Shown: positions 46,495-56,201, counted from the stretch's first letter. The stretch is 64,000 nt of DNA from a virus (IMGVR_UViG_3300043015_000560:16086-80085), one strand, 5' to 3'. Notes: a model not told the origin generated them from the sequence alone. Made by a program: numbers and translations.

Positions 46495-47244
46495 ATGGCA
46501 ACGAATTTTTACTTTCAGAATGGTGATACAAGCGGAACCACTAATGAACAAAGATTAGTAGAAGACCTTGTAATTGAATCATTAAAAATCTATGGGCACG
46601 ATATTTACTATATGCCCAGAACACTTGTAAACAGAGACACTATCTTTGATGAGGATACCTTATCTCAGTTTACTCAATCATATCCATTAGAAATGTATTT
46701 GGAAAATGTAAACGGCTTTGACGGCGAAGGCGATCTGTTTACAAAGTTTGGTATTGAAATAAGAGACCAAGCTACATTTATAGTTTCTCAGAGACGCTGG
46801 GAAGAAACCACTTTAACTAGTGGAGGAACATTTACTCTTAATGAGCGTCCTGCAGAAGGAGATCTTTTATATTTTCCAAAGACAGGTTCTATATTTGAAA
46901 TTAAACTTGTAGAATTTACTAACCCATTCTATCAAGTCGGTAAACTTTTTGTATATAGATTACAATGCGAATTGTTCCAGTACAGCTCAGAGGTATTGGA
47001 TACAGGCACAGATGCCGATGAAATAGAAGACACTAATAGCTTGGATATGTTACAATATCAAATGTTGTTAGAAGACGGTGGACTTCTTAAGCAAGAAGTG
47101 GGTGGAGGATTAGTTCTAGAAGAATATCAAGCACAAAAAACAAATGTTAATACTGACAATACAGACTTTATTACTCAGAATGAAATTGAGTCTATCCTAG
47201 ACTTCTCAGAAATTAATCCATTCGGTGAGCTAGGAGGAAGTTAA
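46495..47244 (+). CDS. 14: neck protein gp14
   Basis: 249 aa (T4: 256). NFYFQNGDTSGTTNEQRLVEDLV, KIYGHDIYYMPRTLVNRD, FGIEIRDQATFIVSQRRW and GDLLYFPKTGSIFEIKLVE correspond to the gp14 core. It forms the neck with gp13 and joins the tail terminator gp15, the next gene. Confidence 0.88.
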   Translation: MATNFYFQNGDTSGTTNEQRLVEDLVIESLKIYGHDIYYMPRTLVNRDTIFDEDTLSQFTQSYPLEMYLENVNGFDGEGDLFTKFGIEIRDQATFIVSQRRWEETTLTSGGTFTLNERPAEGDLLYFPKTGSIFEIKLVEFTNPFYQVGKLFVYRLQCELFQYSSEVLDTGTDADEIEDTNSLDMLQYQMLLEDGGLLKQEVGGGLVLEEYQAQKTNVNTDNTDFITQNEIESILDFSEINPFGELGGS

Positions 47245-47247
47245 ATT

Positions 47248-48051
47248 ATGTTTAAAAATAAAACCTTTTATCACTCTCATATAAAGAAGGCTATTGTAGC
47301 TTTTGGTATGATATTTAATAATATTAATATTGAGAGGAAAGACAAAGACGGAACTGTATCGCAAGTTATTAGGGTTCCTTTGTCATATTCAACAAAACAA
47401 AAGTTCTTAGCTAGGATCGCCGCTGTACCCGACATTACCGAATATCGAGATGTACAAATAACATTGCCTAGGATCGGGTTTGAAATTACTGGTTTACAGT
47501 ATGACTCAGCTAGAAAAATTTCTCCTATACAAAGAAACCGAGCAGTGGGCGCAGGAGATGATACTAATACAGTAAGAACTACATTTATATCTACGCCATA
47601 TAATATGGGCATTGCATTATATGTCTTTGCTAAAAACCAAGAAGATGCTTTACAGGTTGTGGAACAGGTATTCCCGTTCTTCAATCCAGACTTTAATGTT
47701 ACAATCAACGAGCTACCAGAACTAGGAATCAAAAGAGATATTAAGATCACTTTAGACGGGGTAGATTATGATGACCAATATGAGGGAGACTTTACATCTA
47801 GACAAAGTATCATATGGACATTAAACTTTACGATGCGTCTAAACTTCTATGGTTACGTTGCTAACGTGGGAGTTATTAAAGAATCAATTGCTAAACTATA
47901 CACTGATATAGATTTAGATACTGTACAGGTTAAATCAGTACATGAGGTAGCAACCCTTGAAGGAGTTGCGGATAAAACGCTAACACCAGCAGATGACTAC
48001 GATTATATAAGTAATATACTAGAAAGTTTTGAGGGCGAAGATGTCAGCTGA
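47248..48051 (+). CDS. 15: tail terminator / sheath stabiliser gp15
   Basis: 267 aa (T4: 272). TFYHSHIKKAIVAFGMIFNNI, VIRVPLSYSTKQKFLARI, TLPRIGFEITGLQYDSARK and QVVEQVFPFFNPDFNVTI match T4 gp15 in order. It caps the tail tube and sheath. Its end overlaps the gp16 start (48041). Confidence 0.9.
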   Translation: MFKNKTFYHSHIKKAIVAFGMIFNNINIERKDKDGTVSQVIRVPLSYSTKQKFLARIAAVPDITEYRDVQITLPRIGFEITGLQYDSARKISPIQRNRAVGAGDDTNTVRTTFISTPYNMGIALYVFAKNQEDALQVVEQVFPFFNPDFNVTINELPELGIKRDIKITLDGVDYDDQYEGDFTSRQSIIWTLNFTMRLNFYGYVANVGVIKESIAKLYTDIDLDTVQVKSVHEVATLEGVADKTLTPADDYDYISNILESFEGEDVS

Positions 48052-48496
48052 TAATACATTTGAAAGTTTGGATAAAGCATTTAAAACAAAACCTACTTTT
48101 GCTTTGGATAAAAACTTATCCGAAGTAAGAAAGGAAAAGAACTTGCCTGTGCCAGAGCAAACACACGATCAACAGTTAGAAGATGACTTCCAAGAAGCCA
48201 GAGACATACTAAAAAGATCAGCAGCATACAGTGAAGAAGCAATTCAGGGCATAATGCACATTGCTAAAAATAGCGATCACCCTAGAGCATATGAGGTGGC
48301 AGGGCAGCTAATTAACTCTTTACAAAACAATGCTAAAGATATGTTAGATGTTCAGGCAAAACAAAAGAAGATAACACAAGACGACAAACCTAAGAGCAAA
48401 GGAGCCACAACTAATAACAACTTATTTGTTGGTAGTACCAAAGATTTACTTAGGGCATTAGGAAAAGAAGACGATACAAAAATTATTGAAGGATAA
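48041..48496 (+). CDS. 16: terminase small subunit gp16
   Basis: 151 aa from the ATG at 48041 (an upstream TTG at 48029 is less likely). QLEDDFQEARDILKRSAAYSEEA, IMHIAKNSDHPRAYEVAGQLI and NNLFVGSTKDLLRALG parallel T4 gp16 (LEDDYGVVRRNM, AKNADSPRHMEVFATLM, VFMGSPTELM). It regulates packaging by gp17, which here is separated from it by two extra genes. Confidence 0.88.
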   Translation: MSADNTFESLDKAFKTKPTFALDKNLSEVRKEKNLPVPEQTHDQQLEDDFQEARDILKRSAAYSEEAIQGIMHIAKNSDHPRAYEVAGQLINSLQNNAKDMLDVQAKQKKITQDDKPKSKGATTNNNLFVGSTKDLLRALGKEDDTKIIEG

Positions 48497-48502
48497 TATA
48501 TT

Positions 48503-49105
48503 ATGAATTGGCAAGATGTTGAAGGCTATGCAGGCTTAGGTTGTTATTTCTTTTTTGAAAAGATACTCAAAAAAATCCCACAAAATAAAATCTCCGTATT
48601 AGAAGTAGGCAGTTATCAGGGCAAGAGTGCTCTTATGATTAACCACATCTGCAACACACTAAAAAAAGAAGTTGATATACATTGTATAGATGCTTGGCCT
48701 GATTTTATTGTTAGAGAAACAGAGTTTGAGGAAGCTTGGCCCCCATTTTATCAAGGGGGAACTGAAATTAAGAAAAACTTTTTACAAAACATAAAAGACT
48801 TTCCTAATATCACATATGAAAAAATACCATTACAATTTCCAATGTCATTTGACAACCACAAGTTTGGTCCCTCATATGATTTAATATACATAGACGCGGA
48901 CCACAGTGAAGAATCTACTTATGCTTGTATAGATGCTTGGTTGCCATATTGTAAGAGCTATCTTGTTATTGATGATTATTTTTCAACAGCCATGGACTCC
49001 GTTAAACGAGGAACAGATAGAGTTGTCGAAGAAAGAGGATTGACGTTATCAATGGACGTGAGGCGGAACAATGGCGCAAAGGTTTGGATAGATTGTACGA
49101 CATAG
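48503..49105 (+). CDS. SAM-dependent methyltransferase-like protein
   Basis: 200 aa. SVLEVGSYQGKSALMINHICN (motif I, about 30-50), DIHCIDAWPDF (motif II), YDLIYIDADHSEESTYACIDAW (motif IV with the DADHS seen in Methyltransf_24-type enzymes) and SYLVIDDYF. Target not predictable: sugar, peptide or small molecule. It is inserted between gp16 and gp17 and overlaps the next gene by 22 nt, so the two probably work together. Confidence 0.8.
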   Translation: MNWQDVEGYAGLGCYFFFEKILKKIPQNKISVLEVGSYQGKSALMINHICNTLKKEVDIHCIDAWPDFIVRETEFEEAWPPFYQGGTEIKKNFLQNIKDFPNITYEKIPLQFPMSFDNHKFGPSYDLIYIDADHSEESTYACIDAWLPYCKSYLVIDDYFSTAMDSVKRGTDRVVEERGLTLSMDVRRNNGAKVWIDCTT

Positions 49106-49815
49106 GAAAATCATATGGTGAGTGGAAATATAGTGGCGAGCTACCTGCTACCCTAGAATATATTTCTACAGATAATAAACCTAATCCAGAATGGGACTTA
49201 CCTATTACTTATGAGATGAATGCTCAGGGATTTAGATGTGCGGAGTTAAAACAAAACTCAAATAGTATTATATGTCTAGGGCCTAGTACAGTAGCCGGTA
49301 TTGGTTTGCCTGAGGATAAAACTTGGCCGTATTTATTAGGCAAAGAGTTAAACTTAACCCACTATAACCTAGCAGAGCCTGGCGGAGGGTTTGATCACTT
49401 TTATCGTATTGCTAGTGTTTGGGTTCCTTATGTAAAACCTAAATATGTTTTTCTTACAGAGCCACCATTACAAAGACGAGAGCTATTCACAAAAAAGCAT
49501 CACCTTAATGTTGGCGCATGGTCCTTAGATTATGAACACTTAATTGAAACCGACGAAGAATTGAACCTAAATCGAAAAAGAAATTTAGATGCTATAGAAA
49601 ATGTTTGTAGATTAAATGGTGCAAAGTTCTTTTTTATTAAGGAAGTTTGGATAGACGATAAAGCTAGAGATAAGTTTCATACAGGAATTTCGGGACATAG
49701 TCGCTATTTTTCCCACTTTCTTAGACGTATAAATAATACTACGGAACAAGAAATAAAAGCACGGTTGTTGAATGAAAGTGTTGACGCAACTCCAAAAGAA
49801 CTAGTAAGAATATGA
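49084..49815 (+). CDS. SGNH-hydrolase-like protein
   Basis: 243 aa from a TTG start at 49084 (another TTG at 49093). SIICLGPSTVAGIGLPEDKTWPYLL has the block I GxS (Ser68) and the following GxGxPxxxTWPxLL typical of SGNH/GDSL hydrolases; YNLAEPGGGFDHFYRIAS is block II, and VKPKYVFLTEPP replaces block III. The terminal DxxH could not be located with confidence. Members remove or add acyl groups on glycans. It overlaps gp17 by 4 nt. Confidence 0.65.
   Translation: MDRLYDIGKSYGEWKYSGELPATLEYISTDNKPNPEWDLPITYEMNAQGFRCAELKQNSNSIICLGPSTVAGIGLPEDKTWPYLLGKELNLTHYNLAEPGGGFDHFYRIASVWVPYVKPKYVFLTEPPLQRRELFTKKHHLNVGAWSLDYEHLIETDEELNLNRKRNLDAIENVCRLNGAKFFFIKEVWIDDKARDKFHTGISGHSRYFSHFLRRINNTTEQEIKARLLNESVDATPKELVRI
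49728..49735 (+). promoter_or_regulatory. possible late promoter box before gp17
   Basis: TATAAATA inside the SGNH-like gene, 77 nt before gp17. It could give gp17 its own late transcript despite the two inserted genes. Confidence 0.45.
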
Positions 49816-51461
49816 GCGAAATAGAAACATCATATCACGGCAACCCTAACTTAAAAGCGCTAGGTTTTAAGCACGACTTCACAAAAGAACAAGTTACGGA
49901 ATATCTAAAGTGTCAAAAAGACGCAATCTATTTCATCGAAAACTTTTGTCAGATTATTACACTGGACAGAGGTTTACAACCATTCAAACTTTACGACTGT
50001 CAAAAAGAAAAAGTAGATATTATTTTAAATAATCGTAAGGTCATTCTTATGGAAGGCAGGCAGCAGGGTAAGACTGTAACTGCCGCAGCTTGTATTCTGT
50101 GGTATACTATTTTCCAAGAAGATAAAACTGTAGCTATTATGGCTAACAAGACTGCCGCTGCTAGAGAAGTATTGGCACGTTACCAAACAATGTACGAGAA
50201 CTTGCCTATATGGATGCAACAAGGTGTTAAGACTTGGAACAAGGGTGACGTTGAGCTGGAAAATAACTGTAAGGTTTTTACCGCAGCCACAACTACCAGT
50301 GGTATTCGAGGTAAGTCTGTAAACTGGCTATACATTGATGAGGCAGCTATTATTCCAAACAATGTTGCGGAACAGTTCTTTGCTTCTGTTTATCCTACTA
50401 TTTCAGCAGGTGAAACTACAAAGATTCTTCTTACCTCTACTCCATTAGGATATAATCACTTTTGGAAGTTTTGGAACGAAGCAGAGAAAAAAGCAAATGG
50501 ATTTGTAAACCACTTCATACATTATACTGAAATCCCTGGCAGAGATGAAGCTTGGGCAGAAGAACAATTTAAACTTCTAGGCGAATTGAAGTTTAACCAG
50601 GAAGTTTTGTGTGAATTTTTAGGTTCTAGTAACACTCTTATTAATGCTAAGACGATTGGCAACCTATCTTCGATTGATCCAGTATATCAAAATAGTGGTT
50701 TGGATATATATAACGAACCTAAAGAAAATAGGTTCTATGCTATTACAGTAGACACGGCTAGAGGTATCGGCGGGGATTATTCTGCCTTTGTTGTTTTTGA
50801 TATTACCGAAATGCCGTATAAAGTAGTAGCCAAATATAAAGATAATAAAATCGCTCCTATGTTGTATCCTAATGTGATATCTAAGGTGGGAGAAGATTAT
50901 AATAATGCTTATGTGCTTGTTGAGACTAATGATATAGGACAGCAAGTCGTAGAGTTGCTACACGAAGAGATTGAATACGACAATCTGTTTAGCACAGTGA
51001 CAGAAAAGGGCAGACAATATGTCTCGCCTGGTTTTGGTCGTTCAACTAAGCTAGGAGTTACTACTTCTAGACAAGTTAAGCGACAAGGATGTTTTTCCTT
51101 TAAGAGTTTAATGGAAGAACAAAAATTATTATGTTTTGATGCAGATATCATACATGAGATGTCTACGTTTGTTGAAAAAGGTAATACTTACCAAGCAGAC
51201 GAGGGATACAATGATGATCTTATTATGTGTATGGTTCTATTTGGATGGTTGACCAATATGCCATTTTTTAAAGAGTTGACTGATATTAACTCTAGAGAGG
51301 AATTGTACAATCATCAAATGAAGCAGATTAAGTCTAACCTTACTCCGTTTGTTATGAGAAAAGGTAACGATGAACCTCAAGGCGAAGTTATAGGGGGAGA
51401 TTATTGGTTGTTGGATGAAGAATACAGTAACAAAGTAAAAGAACTAGGACTTAAATTTTAA
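49812..51461 (+). CDS. 17: terminase large subunit gp17
   Basis: 549 aa (T4: 610). ATPase: Walker A EGRQQGKT (81-88), Walker B WLYIDEAA (172-179), coupling motif TSTPLG (208-213). Nuclease domain: ITVDTARGIGGDYSAFVVFD with Asp314, VETNDIGQQVVELL with Glu371 and Asp374, and YNDDLIMCMVLFGWL near the end. It cuts concatemers and pumps DNA into the prohead through the gp20 portal. All catalytic motifs look intact. Confidence 0.96.
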   Translation: MSEIETSYHGNPNLKALGFKHDFTKEQVTEYLKCQKDAIYFIENFCQIITLDRGLQPFKLYDCQKEKVDIILNNRKVILMEGRQQGKTVTAAACILWYTIFQEDKTVAIMANKTAAAREVLARYQTMYENLPIWMQQGVKTWNKGDVELENNCKVFTAATTTSGIRGKSVNWLYIDEAAIIPNNVAEQFFASVYPTISAGETTKILLTSTPLGYNHFWKFWNEAEKKANGFVNHFIHYTEIPGRDEAWAEEQFKLLGELKFNQEVLCEFLGSSNTLINAKTIGNLSSIDPVYQNSGLDIYNEPKENRFYAITVDTARGIGGDYSAFVVFDITEMPYKVVAKYKDNKIAPMLYPNVISKVGEDYNNAYVLVETNDIGQQVVELLHEEIEYDNLFSTVTEKGRQYVSPGFGRSTKLGVTTSRQVKRQGCFSFKSLMEEQKLLCFDADIIHEMSTFVEKGNTYQADEGYNDDLIMCMVLFGWLTNMPFFKELTDINSREELYNHQMKQIKSNLTPFVMRKGNDEPQGEVIGGDYWLLDEEYSNKVKELGLKF

Positions 51462-51465
51462 AAAT

Positions 51466-51473
51466 TATAAATA
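51466..51473 (+). promoter_or_regulatory. late promoter box before gp18
   Basis: TATAAATA, 50 nt upstream of the sheath gene ATG, in the gap after gp17. Confidence 0.75.
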
Positions 51474-51523
51474 ATTGAATGAAACAAAACTTGTGTCATT
51501 CATAATAAACCGAGGAGATAAAC

Positions 51524-53188
51524 ATGGCTTTTCAGCTATCACCAGGCGTTCTCGTCACAGAAAAGGATTTAACAACTGTAGTTCCTGCAGTCGCCACAAC
51601 TGGCGGCGGTATCGCGGGTTACTTCAAATGGGGTCCATGTGATGTTATTCGCACAATAGATTCAGAGAATACTCTGAGAAAAACATTCGGCTTGCCCGAT
51701 AACGATACCGCAGAAACGTGGTTTACAGCCGCTTCCTTCCTAGCTTATGGCAACAACCTTCAGGTTGTCCGTACAGTGGGTACAGGCGCTCTAAACTCAG
51801 GTTCAACTGCCGGTGTTTTAATTAGTAACGAAGATGACTATGCTTTTAATCATATTAATGGATTAGGTACTAATGGTATGTGGGCTGCAAAATGTCCAGG
51901 TACATTAGGCGATACTATTAAAGTATCATTTGCCGATTCAAGTGATTATGCGACATGGACATATAAAGACGAATTTGATTATGCCCCTGATACTACTGCA
52001 TCAACAACAGCAGCCGGCGGATCTAACGATGAAATGCACATCATTGTTATTGACTCGTTAGGAAAATTCACGGGTACAGCAGGTTCGATCTTAGAAAAAT
52101 TTGCAGGCGTATCTAAAGCCTCAAATGCTACAGGAAGAACTGGAGAAACAAATTATTACAAACAAGTAATTAACTCTCAGTCCTTGTACATTTGGTGGAC
52201 AGATCACCCAGCAGCAGAAACAACTTGGGGTCTAGACTCTACAACTACATTCACATCGTTGCACGTCAGCGGCGAATCAGACGACACTTTAACAGGTGGA
52301 GCAGATGCAGCACCTACAGACGGACAGATTCAAACAGGTTACGGCTTGTTCGCAAATGATGAACTTGTAGATGTATCATTGCTCCTAGCAGCAGGACACA
52401 GCACAACTGTTGGACGATATATCCAAGACAATATTGCAACTGTTCGTAAGGATTGTTTAGTATTCATTAGCCCACAGAAAGCTAGTGTTGTAAATAACGT
52501 AGGTACAGAAGCAGCATCCATTGTAACAGATAGAGCCTTGTATTCAACTACTTCATACTCTGTTATGGACAGTGGTTGGAAACTTATGTACGACAGATAC
52601 AACGATAGCTACAGATATGTACCTTGCAACGGCGACACCGCGGGCGTATGTGTTATCACAGATAACGCTGCTGATCCATGGTTCTCTCCTGCAGGATATA
52701 ATAGAGGTCAACTGAAGAATGTTGTTAAGATGGCTTACACACCTAACAAAACAGACAGAGACACCATTTATAAAGCCGGTGTTAACCCAATCGTTGGGTT
52801 CCCTGGAGAAGGTACTGTACTGTTTGGTGACAAGACTATGCTTTCCAAACCTTCAGCATTCGACAGAATCAACGTCAGAAGACTGTTCATTGTTCTTGAA
52901 AAAGCAATTGCAACCGCAGCTAAATTCCAACTCTTTGAATTCAATGATGCATTCACTAGAGCACAGTTTAGTTCTCTTGTAGAACCGTTCCTTAGAGACG
53001 TACAAGGACGTAGGGGTCTATATGACTTTAAAGTGGTTTGTAACGAAAGTAACAACACTCCTGAAGTCATTGACGGCAATCGCTTCGTAGCAGACATTTA
53101 CTTGAAACCTGCGAAATCCATTAACTTTATTCAGCTTAACTTTATAGCTACACGTACCGGCGTTTCTTTTGAAGAAGTCGGAGCGTAA
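51524..53188 (+). CDS. 18: tail sheath protein gp18
   Basis: 554 aa (T4: 659). FQLSPGVLVTEKDLTTVVPAV at the N-terminus and, in the C-terminal domain, VVKMAYTPNKTDRDTIYKAG, INVRRLFIVLEKAIATAAKF, FNDAFTRAQFSSLVEPFL and VVCNESNNTPEVIDGNRFVAD are the sheath signature. The middle, variable domain (about 90-270) is shorter than in T4. Contractile sheath of the tail. RBS GAGGAG. Confidence 0.95.
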   Translation: MAFQLSPGVLVTEKDLTTVVPAVATTGGGIAGYFKWGPCDVIRTIDSENTLRKTFGLPDNDTAETWFTAASFLAYGNNLQVVRTVGTGALNSGSTAGVLISNEDDYAFNHINGLGTNGMWAAKCPGTLGDTIKVSFADSSDYATWTYKDEFDYAPDTTASTTAAGGSNDEMHIIVIDSLGKFTGTAGSILEKFAGVSKASNATGRTGETNYYKQVINSQSLYIWWTDHPAAETTWGLDSTTTFTSLHVSGESDDTLTGGADAAPTDGQIQTGYGLFANDELVDVSLLLAAGHSTTVGRYIQDNIATVRKDCLVFISPQKASVVNNVGTEAASIVTDRALYSTTSYSVMDSGWKLMYDRYNDSYRYVPCNGDTAGVCVITDNAADPWFSPAGYNRGQLKNVVKMAYTPNKTDRDTIYKAGVNPIVGFPGEGTVLFGDKTMLSKPSAFDRINVRRLFIVLEKAIATAAKFQLFEFNDAFTRAQFSSLVEPFLRDVQGRRGLYDFKVVCNESNNTPEVIDGNRFVADIYLKPAKSINFIQLNFIATRTGVSFEEVGA

Positions 53189-53192
53189 CCGT

Positions 53193-53200
53193 TATAAATA
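53193..53200 (+). promoter_or_regulatory. late promoter box before gp19
   Basis: TATAAATA, 20 nt upstream of the gp19 ATG, with AGGAG between them. Confidence 0.75.
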
Positions 53201-53220
53201 AAAGTAATTAGGAGAACTAA

Positions 53221-53736
53221 ATGAATATAACAGAATTTAAAGCCAGACTTGGCGCAGGCGGAGCAAGACCTAATCAGTTTAGAGTTTTGCTAGGCTTTCC
53301 GGGTTATGTCTCAGGCGTAGATCCTTCCTACAGTTTGTTGGTATCAGGAGCAGCATTGCCTGCTTCTACTGTAAACCCAGCAATCATCCAGTATAGAGGT
53401 CGTGAAGTTAAATTAGCAGGCGAAAGGATTTTTGATCCTTGGACCATTACAATTGTTAATGATACTGAACAGTCTCTAAGAAAAGCTTTTGAAGCATGGA
53501 TGGAAGGGATGAACGGTAAAGGAGATAACACGGGAGAGCTTAACCCGAATCAATACCAAGCTGATATTGTTGTAGAACACTTAGATAGAAATGACGACGT
53601 ATTACCAGGTGGAACATACACTTTGAGAAACGCATTTCCAATTCAGATGTCTGAAATTGCATTACAGTATGCACAGAACGACATCATTGAAGAATTTACG
53701 GTGACTTTCCAATACCAGCATTACGACGTAGCTTAA
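53221..53736 (+). CDS. 19: tail tube protein gp19
   Basis: 171 aa (T4: 163). NITEFKARLGAGGARPNQFRV, GAALPASTVNPAIIQYRGREV, FDPWTITIVNDTEQSLRKAFE and QYAQNDIIEEFTVTFQYQHY are the gp19 pattern. Directly after the sheath gene as in T4. Related folds occur at 8822 and 60184. Confidence 0.93.
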   Translation: MNITEFKARLGAGGARPNQFRVLLGFPGYVSGVDPSYSLLVSGAALPASTVNPAIIQYRGREVKLAGERIFDPWTITIVNDTEQSLRKAFEAWMEGMNGKGDNTGELNPNQYQADIVVEHLDRNDDVLPGGTYTLRNAFPIQMSEIALQYAQNDIIEEFTVTFQYQHYDVA

Positions 53737-53759
53737 AGCTACTTTAGAGTTTATATAAT

Positions 53760-55280
53760 ATGAATATTTTTGGGTTTGAAATTTCTCGTCAGAAGGCACC
53801 ACAAACAGAGAAATCTTTTGTGGCGCCGACTGATGAGGGCTCTGTAGAAAGTATTAGAGCGGGTGGTTATTACGGCACTTACTTAGATTTAGAAGGTGTT
53901 GCCAATAACGACGCAGAACTAATTAAAAGATACAGAGACATATCTTTGATGGCAGACGTTGATGCTGCTATTGAAGATATTATTAATGATTGTTTGTCTA
54001 ATCTTGAGGATGAAGATCCCGTTACATTAAACTTAGACAAAGTTAAATTAAGTGCTAGTGTTAAGAAACAAATTTTTGAAGAATTTGAAAACATAACAGA
54101 TATACTAGACTTTAAGAATAGAGCTCAAGACTATTTTAGGCGATGGTACATTGATGGAAGAATGTTTTTCCATAAAGTCATTGATACCGCCGCTCCTAGG
54201 AAAGGTATTAAAGATATTAGATATATCGATCCTAGAAAAATTACTAAAGTTCGTGAAGTAAAGAAAGAGAAAAACGAACAAGGTGTTTTGTTTATTAAGG
54301 ATGTTGAAGAGTTCTTTATTTTTAATGATAAAGGAATCGCCAACAAGCCAGGGCAGTATAAAGCAGGACAAAATGATAATGCGTTAAAGATTACAAAGGA
54401 CGCAATTTGTTATGCACCAAGTGGTTTAGTAGATCAGGATAAGGGAACAGCTCTTTCTTATCTACACAAAGCGATTAGACCCGCTAACCAACTTAGAATG
54501 ATGGAAAATGCTGTGGTAATCTACCGTATTACACGAGCACCTGAGCGTAGAATTTTTTATGTAGATGTTGGCAACTTGCCTACAAATAAGGCAGAACAAT
54601 ATCTAAAAGACATTATGGATCGATATCGTAATAAATTAGTTTACGATGCCGGAACTGGCGAGATCCGAGATGATAAGAAATTTATGTCTATGTTGGAAGA
54701 CTTTTGGCTTCCACGTAGAGAAGGTGGTACAGGCACAGCGATTGATACTTTACCCGCAGGTCAAAACCTGGGGCAAATCGAAGATGTAGAATACTTTCAA
54801 AAGAAACTATATCAATCTCTCAACGTACCCGTATCCCGACTACAGCAACAGGCTGGACTTAACTTTGGCCGTGCTGCAGAAATTAATAGAGACGAACTTA
54901 AATTTACAAAGTTTGTCGCTAAGCTAAGGAATAAGTTTGCCGTCTTATTTGACGACTTGCTTAAGACACAGCTTTTACTAAAGAATGTTATTACTGAAGA
55001 TGATTGGAATTCTATTAAAGATGATATCCAATACAAGTTTGCTTCAGATGCATACTATACTGAATCTAAGAACCAAGAGATTCTAAGAAGCAGAGTAGAA
55101 GTGTTAAATGGAGTATCAGGTTATATAGGAACATTATTTAGTAAGAGTTATGTTCAAAAGAATATATTAATGTTAACTGATGAGGAAATAGAAGAGATGG
55201 CTCGGGATATGTCTTTAGAAGAACCGATGCAGGATCAACAACAAGGTGGAGATGAAGATGGACCAAACACAACAAATTAA
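53760..55280 (+). CDS. 20: portal protein gp20
   Basis: 506 aa (T4: 524). GGYYGTYLDLEGVANNDAEL, YRDISLMADVDAAIEDIIND, RRWYIDGRMFFHKVID, IRYIDPRKITKVREVKKE, VIYRITRAPERRIFYVDVGN and VPVSRLQQQAGLNFGRAAEI are the conserved portal segments. It forms the dodecameric portal that nucleates the prohead and docks gp17. An AT-rich TATATAAT just before the ATG may be a weak promoter. Confidence 0.95.
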   Translation: MNIFGFEISRQKAPQTEKSFVAPTDEGSVESIRAGGYYGTYLDLEGVANNDAELIKRYRDISLMADVDAAIEDIINDCLSNLEDEDPVTLNLDKVKLSASVKKQIFEEFENITDILDFKNRAQDYFRRWYIDGRMFFHKVIDTAAPRKGIKDIRYIDPRKITKVREVKKEKNEQGVLFIKDVEEFFIFNDKGIANKPGQYKAGQNDNALKITKDAICYAPSGLVDQDKGTALSYLHKAIRPANQLRMMENAVVIYRITRAPERRIFYVDVGNLPTNKAEQYLKDIMDRYRNKLVYDAGTGEIRDDKKFMSMLEDFWLPRREGGTGTAIDTLPAGQNLGQIEDVEYFQKKLYQSLNVPVSRLQQQAGLNFGRAAEINRDELKFTKFVAKLRNKFAVLFDDLLKTQLLLKNVITEDDWNSIKDDIQYKFASDAYYTESKNQEILRSRVEVLNGVSGYIGTLFSKSYVQKNILMLTDEEIEEMARDMSLEEPMQDQQQGGDEDGPNTTN

Positions 55281-55524
55281 AGATATGATGGACAGCATTG
55301 CAAATGGCAAGGCAAGTGAAATACAAGATAAGTTTAATGCTATAATGATGGACAGAGCAAACAATGCCGTCAATGATTATAAGCAAGAACTTTCTCAGTC
55401 TGTATTTAAAAACCCAGAAATGCAAGCAATGGGTTTGGCAGACGGAGAAGAACACATTACAGATGATCCTGCGATGGAGTCAGATGTAGAAGAAACAGAG
55501 GAAGAAACAGATGAAGAAGTTTAA
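55258..55524 (+). CDS. 67: prohead core protein gp67-like
   Basis: 88 aa from the ATG at 55258 (GGAG 6 nt upstream); in-frame starts at 55246 and 55252 are possible. QIKDMMDSIANGKASEIQDKF, NNAVNDYKQELSQSVFK, then a strongly acidic end (VEETEEETDEEV). Size, acidity and place after gp20 agree with T4 gp67, an internal core protein degraded by gp21. It overlaps gp20 and the next gene. Confidence 0.7.
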   Translation: MDQTQQIKDMMDSIANGKASEIQDKFNAIMMDRANNAVNDYKQELSQSVFKNPEMQAMGLADGEEHITDDPAMESDVEETEEETDEEV

Positions 55525-55798
55525 CGAATTTAGAAGTGGACTAGTAGAAGCCCCGGTTGACGGAGTAGCTCCTGGTTCTCTAGAGAACGATAAGCATATG
55601 TGTGCAAGTAAAATTTTTCACAAAGAGTGGAAAGAAGGCACACCTGTTATTGGTGAGCATGCTGAACCCGATGAGACGGGTAACATCTCATGGTATAGCG
55701 TTATGTTCGAGCACGGCATTGAGACTGTGCAAGTTGATGATTTAGATGTAGAGGTAGTAGAACTCCTCGAACATGGAAACCATAAAAAGAAAAAATAA
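55511..55798 (+). CDS. conserved-looking prohead-region protein
   Basis: 95 aa. MKKFNEFRSGLVEAP, AGLENDKHMCASKIFHKEWKEG-like start (actual SLENDKHMCASKIFHKEW), NISWYSVMFEHGIETVQVDDL, LEHGNHKKKK. Position corresponds to T4 gp68, but similarity could not be established. Probably a prohead core or assembly protein. Confidence 0.6.
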   Translation: MKKFNEFRSGLVEAPVDGVAPGSLENDKHMCASKIFHKEWKEGTPVIGEHAEPDETGNISWYSVMFEHGIETVQVDDLDVEVVELLEHGNHKKKK

Positions 55799-55811
55799 CT
55801 GGAGAGAATAA

Positions 55812-56201
55812 ATGGCAGCAACAGTATCAATGTTAAAGCTAACCCAAGTACAAGGGGTAGCAAGGGCTAGCGGAGCCAATTCAGAGACGGCAACAATTGA
55901 CTTGTCTGTAGACCTTAAGAAGGCAACTGAAACCGTAGGTACGCCCGTAGTTAACATTTCTAGAGTTCATTGGTACTGCGACAAAAATGCGTCGGCGACC
56001 ATTACTAGAAACGGCGTGACTATACTCCACCTTCACGATAATGGTTATACCGACTGGTATGGCTTCACAGAAAATACCGAGAATGAATCAGATATCGAAG
56101 TTGCATTTTCTAATGGCGAAGGTGTTGTACTCTTGGAACTATCTAAGAACGCAGGCTACGGTTCACAACAGCACCAAGGTGCAGATGGAGACTTAGGATA
56201 A
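55812..56201 (+). CDS. hypothetical head-region protein
   Basis: 129 aa, beta-rich: SMLKLTQVQGVARASGANSE, VVNISRVHWYCDKNASATITR, LHLHDNGYTDWYGFTENTE, GEGVVLLELSKNAGYGSQQ. Not recognised. Located between the core genes and the prohead protease, which shares its stop/start base, so it may be a capsid decoration or stabilising protein (inference). Confidence 0.6.
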   Translation: MAATVSMLKLTQVQGVARASGANSETATIDLSVDLKKATETVGTPVVNISRVHWYCDKNASATITRNGVTILHLHDNGYTDWYGFTENTENESDIEVAFSNGEGVVLLELSKNAGYGSQQHQGADGDLG

